Shown piece by piece: positions 6,457 through 14,279 of a stretch of 33,378 nt of DNA (its first letter is position 1; every line of letters begins with the position of its first letter). The notes under the pieces are model-generated. The model did no database searches and was not told the origin of the DNA. It worked only from the letters and a program-made list of their open reading frames with translations. The position numbers and the translations under genes are program-made. The stretch is from NCBI GenBank assembly GCA_903958995.1, contig CAJBVG010000111.1, forward strand, positions 1 to 33,378. Reading direction: 5' to 3'. Origin of the DNA: an uncultured bacterium. GTDB taxonomy: Bacteria; Bacteroidota; Bacteroidia; Sphingobacteriales; Sphingobacteriaceae.

Positions 6457-8856
6457 ATGAAACAAACTATCGACACCAAAACATTATGCTACCATTGCTC
6501 TGAAGATTGCGATGAAGTAGTCGTAAAATTTGATAATAAAGCATTTTGCTGCGAAGGATGTAAATTAGTTTATGAATTGCTTTCGGAAAACAACCTTTGC
6601 AATTATTATACATTAGATAGCAAGCCTGGAATTAGCAGGAAAGATAGTCACCAACAATTCAGGTATTCATTTTTAGATGATGAGGATTTAAAGCGCACCT
6701 TAATTACTTATACAGACGGCAAGGAAACACATATTACCCTAAATGTTCCTAGTATGCACTGCAGTTCATGTGTTTATTTGCTAGAGAATCTACAACGTCT
6801 TAACCCTGGAGTTATTCGCTCAACGGTAAACTTCCCGAAGAAAGAAGTGGAAATTGTTTACCTCGAAGCCGATACAAAACTTAGCGACATCGCCGATTTA
6901 ATGTCGAGCATCGGCTATGAACCACATATTAGTTTAGAACAAGCCGACAAAGGCCCTGATAAAAAAATCAACAGAAGTAAAATATATAAAATTGGTATTG
7001 CTGGATTTTCTTTTGGTAATATTATGATGCTTAGTTTCCCTGAATACTTTTCATTAGGGAATTATTTTGATCAAGAACATTTTACTTCTTGGTTTGGTTA
7101 TTTAAATATCGTTTTATCATTACCTGTATTTTTCTATTCAGCTAATGAATTCTTTATTTCCGGAATTAAAAGTTTACGTAAAGGTTTCCTAAATATTGAT
7201 TTGCCAATAGCATTAGCGGTATTGGTTACGTTCGTAAGAAGTCTATATGAAATTAGTTCGCATACAGGTGCTGGATATTTAGATTCGATGACAGGCATTG
7301 TATTCTTTATGTTAATAGGTCGCTATTTTCAAGATAGAACTTACGAAACCTTATCTTTTGAAAGAGATTACAAATCATTTTTCCCAATGGCCATTACTAA
7401 GATGAATAAAGGGAAAGAAGAAGTGATTCCTGTTATCAAACTAAAAAAAGGAGATCACATATTAGTAAGGAACAAAGAACTTATTCCTGCAGATGCCATA
7501 TTAATTAAAGGAGATGCGCACATCGACTATAGTTTTGTAACTGGAGAGTCGGAGGCAATTGAAAAGAAACGAGGCGAATTATTATACGCAGGAGGCCGAC
7601 AAGAAGGTAGTGCATTGTTGTTAGAAGTAGTGAAAGAAGTTTCTCAAAGTTATTTAACACGCTTATGGAATAAAGATGTTTTCCAAGAACGTGAAAATAA
7701 ATACGATTCCTTTATTCACACGATAAGTAAGTACTTCACCTTAGTATTATTTGTTGTTACTGCAGCAGCATTCTTTTACTGGTCGACAATAGATATGCAC
7801 AAAGCATTGAATGCATTAACCACTACATTAATTATTGCTTGTCCTTGCGCATTATTGCTATCATCAACATTTACGAATGGCAATGTAATTCGACTGTTTG
7901 GCAAGTATATGTTTTACTTAAAGAATTCAGATGTAATTGAATCGTTAGGCAAAGTAGATGTGATTGTATTCGACAAAACAGGAACCATTACAGAAGCTCA
8001 ACATGCTGAAGTTAGTTATCATGGTGATGTATTAAATGAAGAAGAAAAAGTACTCTTAAGAAATACGGTTAAACAATCTGCTCACCCACTCAGTAAAAGA
8101 GTATATGATTTCATTGGGCATACAGACACTATTGATCTAAGTACGTTTGATGAAATTCAAAGCAAAGGGATTTGCGCTAGTTACAATACTCACGATATTC
8201 GTATTGGTTCTGAACAATTCATTTTAGGCAAGGTAGAAAATGTAAATGTAAAAGAGAGTCGTGTTTACTTAGAAATCGACGGACAATACAAAGGATACTT
8301 TGGATTACACAATGTGTATCGTGCAGGATTTGCAACATTGGTAGAGCGATTGAAAAATAAATACCAATTGATGGTACTTTCTGGCGACCATGATTCGGAA
8401 CGTGAAGTGCTAAGTTATATGTTAGGCGATCAAGCACAATTGTATTTTAAACAAAGTCCGGAAGATAAATTAAATAAGATAGAAGCACTACAACGCGAAG
8501 GCAAGAAAGTAATGATGATTGGGGATGGATTAAATGATGCTGGAGCTTTGAAACAAAGTGATATTGGCATTGCCGTTACTGATCAAGCAAATTATTTCTC
8601 ACCAGCTTGCGATGTGATTATGGATGGACAAGCATTTAGTAAACTCGATAAATTTATTCGATTCGCTAAGGATTCTAAAAACGTAATCTTAGGAAGTTTT
8701 GTAATCTCAGTAGTCTATAATTTAGTGGGCTTATACTTTGCTGTACAAGGAGATTTATCACCAGTAATTGCAGCGATACTAATGCCAATCAGTTCGATTA
8801 GTATTATCTTATTTACAACTACGTTCTCGAGTATTTTTGCGATGAAACTAAAGTAG
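6457..8856 (+). CDS. ccoI: Copper-translocating P-type ATPase, CcoI/FixI type
   Basis: This 799-residue P1B ATPase has, in order: an N-terminal cysteine-rich metal-binding region (Cys11, Cys14, Cys31, Cys32, Cys35) characteristic of the CcoI/FixI branch; an HMA domain with 'MHCSSC' (Cys102, Cys105); actuator 'TGES' (362-365); membrane metal site 'CPC' (462-464); phosphorylation site 'DKTGT' (Asp506); 'HP' (543-544); and hinge 'GDGLND' (689-694). All catalytic residues are intact. CcoI-type pumps move Cu(I) out of the cytoplasm to supply CuB of cbb3 cytochrome oxidase. Unlike most ccoI genes it has no ccoS or ccoN after it; a ferredoxin gene converges on it instead. The oxidase genes may be elsewhere in the genome. 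Regulation by an FNR-like protein is suggested by the upstream dyad. Confidence 0.88.
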   Translation: MKQTIDTKTLCYHCSEDCDEVVVKFDNKAFCCEGCKLVYELLSENNLCNYYTLDSKPGISRKDSHQQFRYSFLDDEDLKRTLITYTDGKETHITLNVPSMHCSSCVYLLENLQRLNPGVIRSTVNFPKKEVEIVYLEADTKLSDIADLMSSIGYEPHISLEQADKGPDKKINRSKIYKIGIAGFSFGNIMMLSFPEYFSLGNYFDQEHFTSWFGYLNIVLSLPVFFYSANEFFISGIKSLRKGFLNIDLPIALAVLVTFVRSLYEISSHTGAGYLDSMTGIVFFMLIGRYFQDRTYETLSFERDYKSFFPMAITKMNKGKEEVIPVIKLKKGDHILVRNKELIPADAILIKGDAHIDYSFVTGESEAIEKKRGELLYAGGRQEGSALLLEVVKEVSQSYLTRLWNKDVFQERENKYDSFIHTISKYFTLVLFVVTAAAFFYWSTIDMHKALNALTTTLIIACPCALLLSSTFTNGNVIRLFGKYMFYLKNSDVIESLGKVDVIVFDKTGTITEAQHAEVSYHGDVLNEEEKVLLRNTVKQSAHPLSKRVYDFIGHTDTIDLSTFDEIQSKGICASYNTHDIRIGSEQFILGKVENVNVKESRVYLEIDGQYKGYFGLHNVYRAGFATLVERLKNKYQLMVLSGDHDSEREVLSYMLGDQAQLYFKQSPEDKLNKIEALQREGKKVMMIGDGLNDAGALKQSDIGIAVTDQANYFSPACDVIMDGQAFSKLDKFIRFAKDSKNVILGSFVISVVYNLVGLYFAVQGDLSPVIAAILMPISSISIILFTTTFSSIFAMKLK

Positions 8857-8898
8857 GTATCGGGTAGCGAGTATCGGGTAATTAATTACGAGCTACGA
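8857..8898. repeat. Heptad array across the convergent ends of the ATPase and ferredoxin genes
   Basis: Six consecutive 7-base units follow the ATPase stop codon: GTATCGG at 8857 and 8871 are identical, with GTAGCGA between them. The next three units (8878-8898) diverge, the last two sharing TACGA. The array runs into the last codons of the ferredoxin gene (stop at 8882-8884). Confidence 0.55.
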
Positions 8899-9199
8899 GC
8901 ACCAAACGTTCAACAACACGATTAGCCACCAAATGCTCATCCACAATTTCTGCTACATCACTTAATTGTACGTGTTGGTAGAATACACCTTCAGGGTAAA
9001 CGACTAAAACCGGACCATGGTCGCAAAGATCTAAGCATCCTGTTTTTTGCGTTCTAATTTCAACACTTAAGCCCTTCTCTTTAATAAGTTTCTTGAATTC
9101 ACTGATTAGCTCTAATCCATGTGCTTCTCCACAACTTGGTTTTGCTGCTCCCTCTGGACGTTGATTGGTACAAATAAATAGGTGTTTTTGATAAATCAT
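8882..9199 (-). CDS. Thioredoxin-like 2Fe-2S ferredoxin
   Basis: This 105-residue protein matches the small thioredoxin-fold (2Fe-2S) ferredoxin family: 'HLFICTNQR' with Cys10, Cys23 in 'PSCGEAHG', then 'GCLDLCDHGPVLVVYP' with Cys55 and Cys59. These four cysteines in the pattern C-x12-C-x31-C-x3-C are the expected cluster ligands. It is a cytoplasmic electron carrier of unknown partner. The gene converges with the copper ATPase gene, and its last codons are built from the heptad repeat that fills the gap, so the C-terminal tail may be repeat-derived. A weak -7-like TATCTTTA on the minus strand (9212-9205) places the start site close to the ATG. Confidence 0.85.
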   Translation of the reverse strand: MIYQKHLFICTNQRPEGAAKPSCGEAHGLELISEFKKLIKEKGLSVEIRTQKTGCLDLCDHGPVLVVYPEGVFYQHVQLSDVAEIVDEHLVANRVVERLVLVARN

Positions 9200-9245
9200 A
9201 TTGATAAAGATAATAAAACATTATGAGTTGTATCTTGTTTTAGTG

Positions 9246-9273
9246 GTAGATCTAAGACATAGGACTTGAGACT
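9246..9273. repeat. Degenerate heptad array upstream of the TIGR01777 gene
   Basis: Four 7-base units end to end; three of them are TAAGACA, TAGGACT and TGAGACT, which share T(A/G)(A/G)GAC. A first, more diverged unit (GTAGATC) begins at 9246. The array lies in the 99-base gap between the divergent ferredoxin and epimerase genes and may overlap the promoter of the latter. Confidence 0.5.
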
Positions 9274-9298
9274 TAGTATAAATAATTAAATACATAAG

Positions 9299-10201
9299 AT
9301 GGCTTCGATATTAATAAGTGGTGGAACGGGATTAATTGGCAAACAATTATCTAAGTTATTAAGAGAGAAAGGATATGTAGTTCGCATATTAAGTAGAAAG
9401 TCAAGCAATAATAATACTTTCATTCATTGGGATATTGATCAACAATACATTTCTGAGAATGCACTTATAGGTATAGACACTATAGTACATCTTGCCGGTG
9501 AAGGTATTGCGGATGGGAAATGGACAGATGAACGAAAAAAAGAGATTTTTGATAGCCGTGTGAACAGTACGAAGCTACTTTATTCTATACTCTCTAAAGG
9601 GAACCATCAAGTGAAGTCATTTATTTCTGCTTCTGCCGTAGGATACTACTCGGAGCAAGGAGAAAAAATGATGGTTGAAACAGATTCTGCCAATACTGAC
9701 TTTTTAGGGACTACTTGCTTAGCCTGGGAAAATGAAATGGATAAAATTTCTTCTCTCAACATCAGAATAGTAAAATTAAGAACAGGTATTGTATTGAGTC
9801 TTGTAGGAGGAGCTTTAAAGAAAATGATTTTACCATTTAAGTTTGGTTTAGGTTCAGCAATAGGCGATGGCAAACAATGGATGAGCTGGATTCACGAAAA
9901 AGATCTTTGCAAGATGTATGTATATGCTATTGAAAACGCAAAACTTACTGGTGCTTATAATGCTGTTGCACCAATACCAGTAAGGAACAAAGAGTTCAGT
10001 ATAGAATTAGCATCTGCATTAAAAAAACCATTTTGGTTTCCTAATGTTCCTAAATTTATGTTGCAATTATTATTTGGTGAAATGTCCATTGTTATTTTGG
10101 GTAGCACTAAAGCTAGTTCACAAAAAATTGAAGATGCAGGTTTTGAATTTCAATTTAGAACATTGGATAAATGTTTAAAAAATTTAGTGGAAAATAAATA
10201 A
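9299..10201 (+). CDS. TIGR01777 family epimerase (YfcH/SulA-like, SDR superfamily)
   Basis: This 300-residue protein has an N-terminal Rossmann fold with 'GGTGLIG' (8-14), the family-typical 'HLAGEGIADGKW', and 'SASAVGYYSEQGE'. The C-terminal segment ('FWFPNVPKFMLQLLFGEM') matches the short DUF1731-type domain. Members bind NAD(P) and are treated as sugar-nucleotide epimerase homologues, but their reaction is not established. Its stop codon shares a base with the photolyase start (TAATG at 10199-10203), so the two are translationally coupled. TIGR01777 genes are often found beside photolyases in bacteria, which suggests a link to light or oxidative stress (inference). Confidence 0.85.
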   Translation: MASILISGGTGLIGKQLSKLLREKGYVVRILSRKSSNNNTFIHWDIDQQYISENALIGIDTIVHLAGEGIADGKWTDERKKEIFDSRVNSTKLLYSILSKGNHQVKSFISASAVGYYSEQGEKMMVETDSANTDFLGTTCLAWENEMDKISSLNIRIVKLRTGIVLSLVGGALKKMILPFKFGLGSAIGDGKQWMSWIHEKDLCKMYVYAIENAKLTGAYNAVAPIPVRNKEFSIELASALKKPFWFPNVPKFMLQLLFGEMSIVILGSTKASSQKIEDAGFEFQFRTLDKCLKNLVENK

Positions 10202-11493
10202 TGAATATTTTTTGGTTTAGAAGAGATTTACGATTAGAAGATAATGCAGGTTTATACCATGCATTAAAATCAGGCGAAAAAGTTCAGTGTATATTTATAT
10301 TCGACAAAGTTATTTTAAATCAATTAGAGGATAAAGATGATGCAAGAGTAGAATTTATATTTGATCAAACACAAAGGTTAAAAAGTGAATTGCAAAATTT
10401 AGGCTCAGACCTTTGGATTTATCACTCTACACCAAACGAAGTGTTTAATAGCATCTCCAAAGATTATACCATCAAAGCTGTATATACTAATCACGATTAC
10501 GAGCCTTACGCTAAGAAAAGAGATTTAGAAATATTCGAGTTACTAGATAAAAAATCAATTGCATTTTATACTTATAAAGATCAGGTTATATTTGAGAAGG
10601 ATGAGATTTTAAAAGATGATGGCAAACCATACACCATTTTTACTCCCTATAAAAACAAGTGGTATAAAAAACTTACTGAATACTATCTTAAGAGTTACCC
10701 AACAGAAAAGTATTTTCAGCATCTAAATTCATCAGAAAATAAAATAAAAAACATTTCATTAGAAGAACTTGGGTTCGAACACAATGTCATATCTATTCCT
10801 CCGATAGAATACAAAAGCATACTTAAAGAATACCATCATAACAGAGATATTCCATCAATTAAAGGGACTTCGAAGATATCTATTCATTTAAGGTTTGGAA
10901 CAGTAAGCACACGAGAGCTTGCTAGGAATGCACAAGGTAAATCGGAAGTTTGGCTTAATGAATTAATATGGAGAGAATTCTATTTTATGATTCTTTGGCA
11001 TTTCCCACATGCTGAAAAAAAATCATTTAAACCTGCTTATGATAAAATTGTATGGCGGAATAACGAAGATGAATTTGCTCGTTGGTGTGAAGGGAAAACT
11101 GGCTACCCTATTGTAGATGCAGGGATGCGTGAACTTAATTCAACAGGTTTTATGCACAACCGAGTTCGAATGATTGTTGCTAGTTTTTTAATCAAGCATT
11201 TGTTAATAGACTGGCGATGGGGAGAAGCTTATTTCGCAAGAAAACTTCTCGACTTTGAATTATCATCAAATAATGGAGGATGGCAATGGGCAAGCAGTAG
11301 TGGCTGTGATGCAGCGCCGTATTTCAGAATATTCAATCCATACGAGCAAACGAAAAGGTTTGATCCAGAATTAAAATACATTAGGAAATGGGTTCCGGAA
11401 TTTCAAGAGTTAAACTATCCTGCTCCTATCGTAGATCATAAGTTTGCTAGAGAACGATGCTTATTAGTTTATAAGAATGCTTTATCAAATTAA
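10201..11493 (+). CDS. phrB: Deoxyribodipyrimidine photolyase (class I CPD type)
   Basis: This 430-residue enzyme has the N-terminal antenna-binding Rossmann domain ('FWFRRDLRLEDN', 5-16) and the C-terminal FAD-binding helical domain with 'ELIWREFYF', 'MHNRVRM' and 'NNGGWQWAS'. The Trp-Arg-Glu motif and the Met after 'HNRVR' correspond to residues contacting the pyrimidine dimer in class I CPD photolyases. It repairs UV-induced cyclobutane dimers with blue or near-UV light. Length is slightly under the 470 residues of the E. coli enzyme but the core is complete. It overlaps the TIGR01777 gene by one base, and its stop overlaps the stop of the convergent GNAT gene by a few bases. It is less likely a (6-4) photolyase or cryptochrome, given the dimer-binding residues. 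Confidence 0.93.
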   Translation: MNIFWFRRDLRLEDNAGLYHALKSGEKVQCIFIFDKVILNQLEDKDDARVEFIFDQTQRLKSELQNLGSDLWIYHSTPNEVFNSISKDYTIKAVYTNHDYEPYAKKRDLEIFELLDKKSIAFYTYKDQVIFEKDEILKDDGKPYTIFTPYKNKWYKKLTEYYLKSYPTEKYFQHLNSSENKIKNISLEELGFEHNVISIPPIEYKSILKEYHHNRDIPSIKGTSKISIHLRFGTVSTRELARNAQGKSEVWLNELIWREFYFMILWHFPHAEKKSFKPAYDKIVWRNNEDEFARWCEGKTGYPIVDAGMRELNSTGFMHNRVRMIVASFLIKHLLIDWRWGEAYFARKLLDFELSSNNGGWQWASSSGCDAAPYFRIFNPYEQTKRFDPELKYIRKWVPEFQELNYPAPIVDHKFARERCLLVYKNALSN

Positions 11494-12044
11494 TTTTTAT
11501 TGATTAATGAATAAATCAAGCAATCAATATATTCTCCATTCCAAAAATCACTTTCTTTTAAATGCCCTTCTTTAACAAATCCAGCACGCTCAATGACATT
11601 GATAGAGGGAGTGTTTCTAGGATCAATTATTGCTTCAATAGAATGAAAACCGATCTCATGAAATGCAAAACGAATCATCTCCTTCAACGCTTCATGAACA
11701 TAGCCATTCCCTTTATGGTCGGGATCTAATATGTAGCCCACTTCAGTTCTATTAGCATGCCACTTTGTGCGATAAAAGCCAATAGACCCAATGAACTTAT
11801 TTGTTTGTTTAAGAGCTATCGCAAAATTGATCATCTCCCCTTTTTCATATAATTCTTCACCAACGTTAAAGAAATCTATAATCTCTTGTTCTGTTTTCGA
11901 TAAAGGTCGAGGGATGTAACGCATTACTTCTGGATTCGATCTTAACTTTAAAAAACCAGCAACATCATCGTTGCTGATTTGTCTTAGTATTAAACGTTCC
12001 GTAATAAGTTCAGGAAATTTATCAAGTGGAAATACTGCCTCCAT
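11490..12044 (-). CDS. GNAT-family N-acetyltransferase (RimJ/RimL-like)
   Basis: This 184-residue protein is of the RimJ/RimL type: 'ERLILRQI' near the N-terminus, 'VGYILDPDHKGNGYVHEAL' covering the acetyl-CoA pyrophosphate loop (variant of Q/RxxGxG), and 'DPRNTPSINVIERAGF' in the C-terminal half. Such enzymes acetylate protein N-termini or small amines; the target here is unknown. Its ATG overlaps the stop codon of the cytochrome c gene upstream (TAATG), and its stop overlaps the photolyase stop on the other strand, so the pair of operons abut tail to tail with no room for a separate terminator. Confidence 0.88.
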   Translation of the reverse strand: MEAVFPLDKFPELITERLILRQISNDDVAGFLKLRSNPEVMRYIPRPLSKTEQEIIDFFNVGEELYEKGEMINFAIALKQTNKFIGSIGFYRTKWHANRTEVGYILDPDHKGNGYVHEALKEMIRFAFHEIGFHSIEAIIDPRNTPSINVIERAGFVKEGHLKESDFWNGEYIDCLIYSLINKN

Positions 12045-12454
12045 TATTTTTTAGGAGTAGTGGCTGTTACTAAATACCCTAGTATTAGTTTTTCTCCTGT
12101 CTCATCAACAAAATCAGTAAACTTCAAATTGTATTGAATAACCATTGGGGGTACCATCTTCTCCCAAACAGCTGTTGGAAAAGACATAGGATTCTTTAAC
12201 TCATGGCATGAGTTACATTTTGATTCATACAAAGTTTTTCCTTTTACGTATTCTGCATATCGAAAATCTTTAACTGTTGAAGAAAAGTCGGCTTCTGTCA
12301 TTACTGGAGCTTTGCCAACAGCCGGACTAAAAGAATTTGTAATCTTTGCAACTGGCGCTGCAGGTGGAGCAGGAGGCGCTGATACCGTTGCAACTTTTTT
12401 ACTTGAACAAGCTACAATAAAAATCAATGCAGCTAGATATATTATTTTTTTCAT
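12044..12454 (-). CDS. Monoheme c-type cytochrome lipoprotein
   Basis: Starting at 12454 gives a clean lipoprotein signal, 'MKKIIYLAALIFIVAC', with lipidated Cys16. A longer frame from 12490 would add 12 residues ahead of the signal and is unlikely. After a Pro/Ala-rich linker (about 27-36) comes one heme site, 'CNSCH' (Cys80, Cys83, His84), inside 'GKTLYESKCNSCHEL'; a Met downstream (Met90 or Met97) could be the second axial ligand. At 136 residues it is a small, membrane-tethered periplasmic electron carrier. Its stop codon overlaps the start of the GNAT gene. The electron-transfer partner is unknown. Confidence 0.85.
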   Translation of the reverse strand: MKKIIYLAALIFIVACSSKKVATVSAPPAPPAAPVAKITNSFSPAVGKAPVMTEADFSSTVKDFRYAEYVKGKTLYESKCNSCHELKNPMSFPTAVWEKMVPPMVIQYNLKFTDFVDETGEKLILGYLVTATTPKK

Positions 12455-12516
12455 AGGGTGTAATTTGTAGCAATTTAATAAAAAAAACAATTTACAAGAA
12501 CCTATGCGTAATAATC

Positions 12517-13944
12517 TTATAGCTTAGAAGCAATTCTATTGATCATCCCATTAAAAATAAAAGCATGGAATGGCAGTACTGAATACCAGTACAATCTACC
12601 TAAAAGACCTAATGGCCTAAAAGTAGCGGTTTGCGTAAGTATATTATTTTTGTCGATTTTAAATTCTAACCAAGCTTCACCAGGGAGTTTCATCTCAGCA
12701 TATAATAGCAATCGCTTTTCTTGTTTATCAGCTAAAAGAACTCTCCAAAAGTCAAGTGCGTCTCCAGAAACAATTTCAGTATCGCTTTTTCTACCTCGCC
12801 TCATTCCTACTCCCCCAAACAATTGATCCATAATTCCTCTAATTTCCCAGAGCCAATTCGCATAAAACCATCCTCTTTTTCCACCAATAGACCATATTTT
12901 TTGTAATGCCGAATTTAAATCTTCCACTTTAATCGTACGAACATCTTTAAAACAACCATTTACTGGCACTTCTATAAATTTCGAGAATCCTTCATTAAAT
13001 ATTGTACTCGTTTGAGCATCTTTCCAACTCGACAACACTTGATTTTGCTCAATTTTATCAAAAGCTAGTTTAATCGAGCTATCATAATCAATTAGATTTA
13101 TACCTAGTAAAGCTGTTAAATTATTTGGCTTGCACGTCACATCAACTTTCATGCTATTAACTAAATTCTTTGCAAGCGCATAAGAAGTAGCTGTAACGAA
13201 ATACAACCAATAAGACGATATTCTTGGAGTCATAACAGGAACTATTACAATCCTTCTCTTCAATCCTCTGATTTTTGCAAATCTCAATAGCATTTCCTTA
13301 TAACTTAATATTTCTGGACCACCAATATCATAACTATTATTATAGGTTTCTGATCTTCCAATTACACCAACAGCAAATTCAACAACATTACGAATAGCAA
13401 TAGGTTGGCATTTTGTTTTTAACCAACGAGGGGTAATCATGAAAGGTAATTTCTCTACGATATCTCGAATGATTTCAAACGAGGCACTCCCAGAGCCTAG
13501 TATTATTCCAGCTTTTAATGTAGTTAATGCAAAAGTAGAATCAGACAAAATTGTTTCTACATTCTTGCGAGAAGATAAATGTTTTGATAGTTCATCAGCA
13601 TTACTTATGCCGCTCAAGTAAATCACTTGTTTAGCATTCGTTTGCTCAATACTTTTTTTGAAATTAGTTGCACAAATTTCTTCCATACTTTCAAAGTCAC
13701 CTGTTTGAGTCGACATAGAATGTATGAGGTAATAAGCAACGTCAATATCTTTTGGAATTACCTGAAGACTTTTCTCATTTAAGAAATCTGCTTCTATGAC
13801 AGTAAGGTTTGAGTTCAAATAATTTTTTCGATTAAACCTATTCGAGTCCCTTACACAACATACTACCTCATGGCCATTGTCTAGCAATACAGGCAATATT
13901 CGTTGGGCTATATAACCCGTTACACCGGTAAGTAGTATTTTCAT
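12517..13944 (-). CDS. SDR-family NAD(P)-binding protein with DUF2867 domain
   Basis: This 475-residue protein has an N-terminal Rossmann domain ('LLTGVTGYIAQRILP', a GxxGxxA variant of the dinucleotide motif; 'YYLIHSMS'; 'VIYLSGIS') to about residue 300. A DUF2867 domain follows (about 320-470: 'GWFYANWLWEIRG', 'DALDFWRVLLAD', 'FRPLGLLGRLYWYSVLPFH'). Proteins of this architecture are widespread near photolyases and TIGR03643 genes, but no reaction is established. It begins 7 bases after the TIGR03643 stop and so belongs to the same transcript. The gap of 62 bases before the cytochrome gene could allow a separate promoter, although I see no good -7 element there. Confidence 0.85.
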   Translation of the reverse strand: MKILLTGVTGYIAQRILPVLLDNGHEVVCCVRDSNRFNRKNYLNSNLTVIEADFLNEKSLQVIPKDIDVAYYLIHSMSTQTGDFESMEEICATNFKKSIEQTNAKQVIYLSGISNADELSKHLSSRKNVETILSDSTFALTTLKAGIILGSGSASFEIIRDIVEKLPFMITPRWLKTKCQPIAIRNVVEFAVGVIGRSETYNNSYDIGGPEILSYKEMLLRFAKIRGLKRRIVIVPVMTPRISSYWLYFVTATSYALAKNLVNSMKVDVTCKPNNLTALLGINLIDYDSSIKLAFDKIEQNQVLSSWKDAQTSTIFNEGFSKFIEVPVNGCFKDVRTIKVEDLNSALQKIWSIGGKRGWFYANWLWEIRGIMDQLFGGVGMRRGRKSDTEIVSGDALDFWRVLLADKQEKRLLLYAEMKLPGEAWLEFKIDKNNILTQTATFRPLGLLGRLYWYSVLPFHAFIFNGMINRIASKL

Positions 13945-13951
13945 TTATGAT

Positions 13952-14221
13952 TTATCGTTTACTGATTTTATTTAAGGAGATGCTACGTTGTAATGTACAT
14001 TTAAATCTATCAATATCTGAATTGCGCTTGTGGGCATGCTTTTGACTAACTCCACTATTTACACGTTTTCTCCAAAGGTTAAAGCTAGAGCGTTTAAGTT
14101 CCTTTCGCATTAGCGAGATGACATTTGCTTCAGTAAAACCAAATTGAAATTCAATGGCCTCGAATGGGGTTCTATCTTCCCAAGCCATTTCAATGATTCT
14201 GTCGATATCCTTATCTTCCAT
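13952..14221 (-). CDS. TIGR03643/DUF2805 family protein
   Basis: This 89-residue protein carries the family core 'IIEMAWEDRTPFEAIEFQFG' followed by 'EANVISLMRKELK' and 'FNLWRKRVNS', and ends in a basic tail rich in Lys, Arg and His. The core looks helical, with a helix-turn-helix-like spacing, and the family name is only a placeholder. It is a known genomic companion of cryptochrome/photolyase genes in Proteobacteria and Bacteroidota. Here it heads the leftward unit and is followed after 7 bases by the DUF2867 protein. An imperfect inverted repeat ends immediately before its ATG. Confidence 0.82.
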   Translation of the reverse strand: MEDKDIDRIIEMAWEDRTPFEAIEFQFGFTEANVISLMRKELKRSSFNLWRKRVNSGVSQKHAHKRNSDIDRFKCTLQRSISLNKISKR

Positions 14222-14251
14222 GAATTCGGTTTACATTAATAACCGATATTC
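14222..14251. promoter_or_regulatory. Imperfect inverted repeat abutting the TIGR03643 start
   Basis: GAATTCGGTT, nine bases, then AACCGATATTC: arms of 10 and 11 bases that pair fully except for one extra base. It touches the ATG at 14221. There is no T-run after it on either strand, so it is not a typical terminator. It may be an operator for the photolyase-associated unit or a leader hairpin covering the start codon. Confidence 0.4.
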
Positions 14252-14279
14252 ATGGAAAATGTTTGAATTTGAATACCTA

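Noticed and set aside
12455-12490. Longer start for the cytochrome c lipoprotein
   Set aside because: It would place 12 residues before an otherwise textbook lipoprotein signal peptide.
12455-12516. Intrinsic terminator or promoter before the cytochrome c gene
   Set aside because: There is a T-rich stretch on the minus strand but no convincing stem or TAnnTTTG element.
12539-12826. Plus-strand 95-residue frame opposite the DUF2867 gene
   Set aside because: It is antisense to the conserved DUF2867 domain and has no domain of its own.
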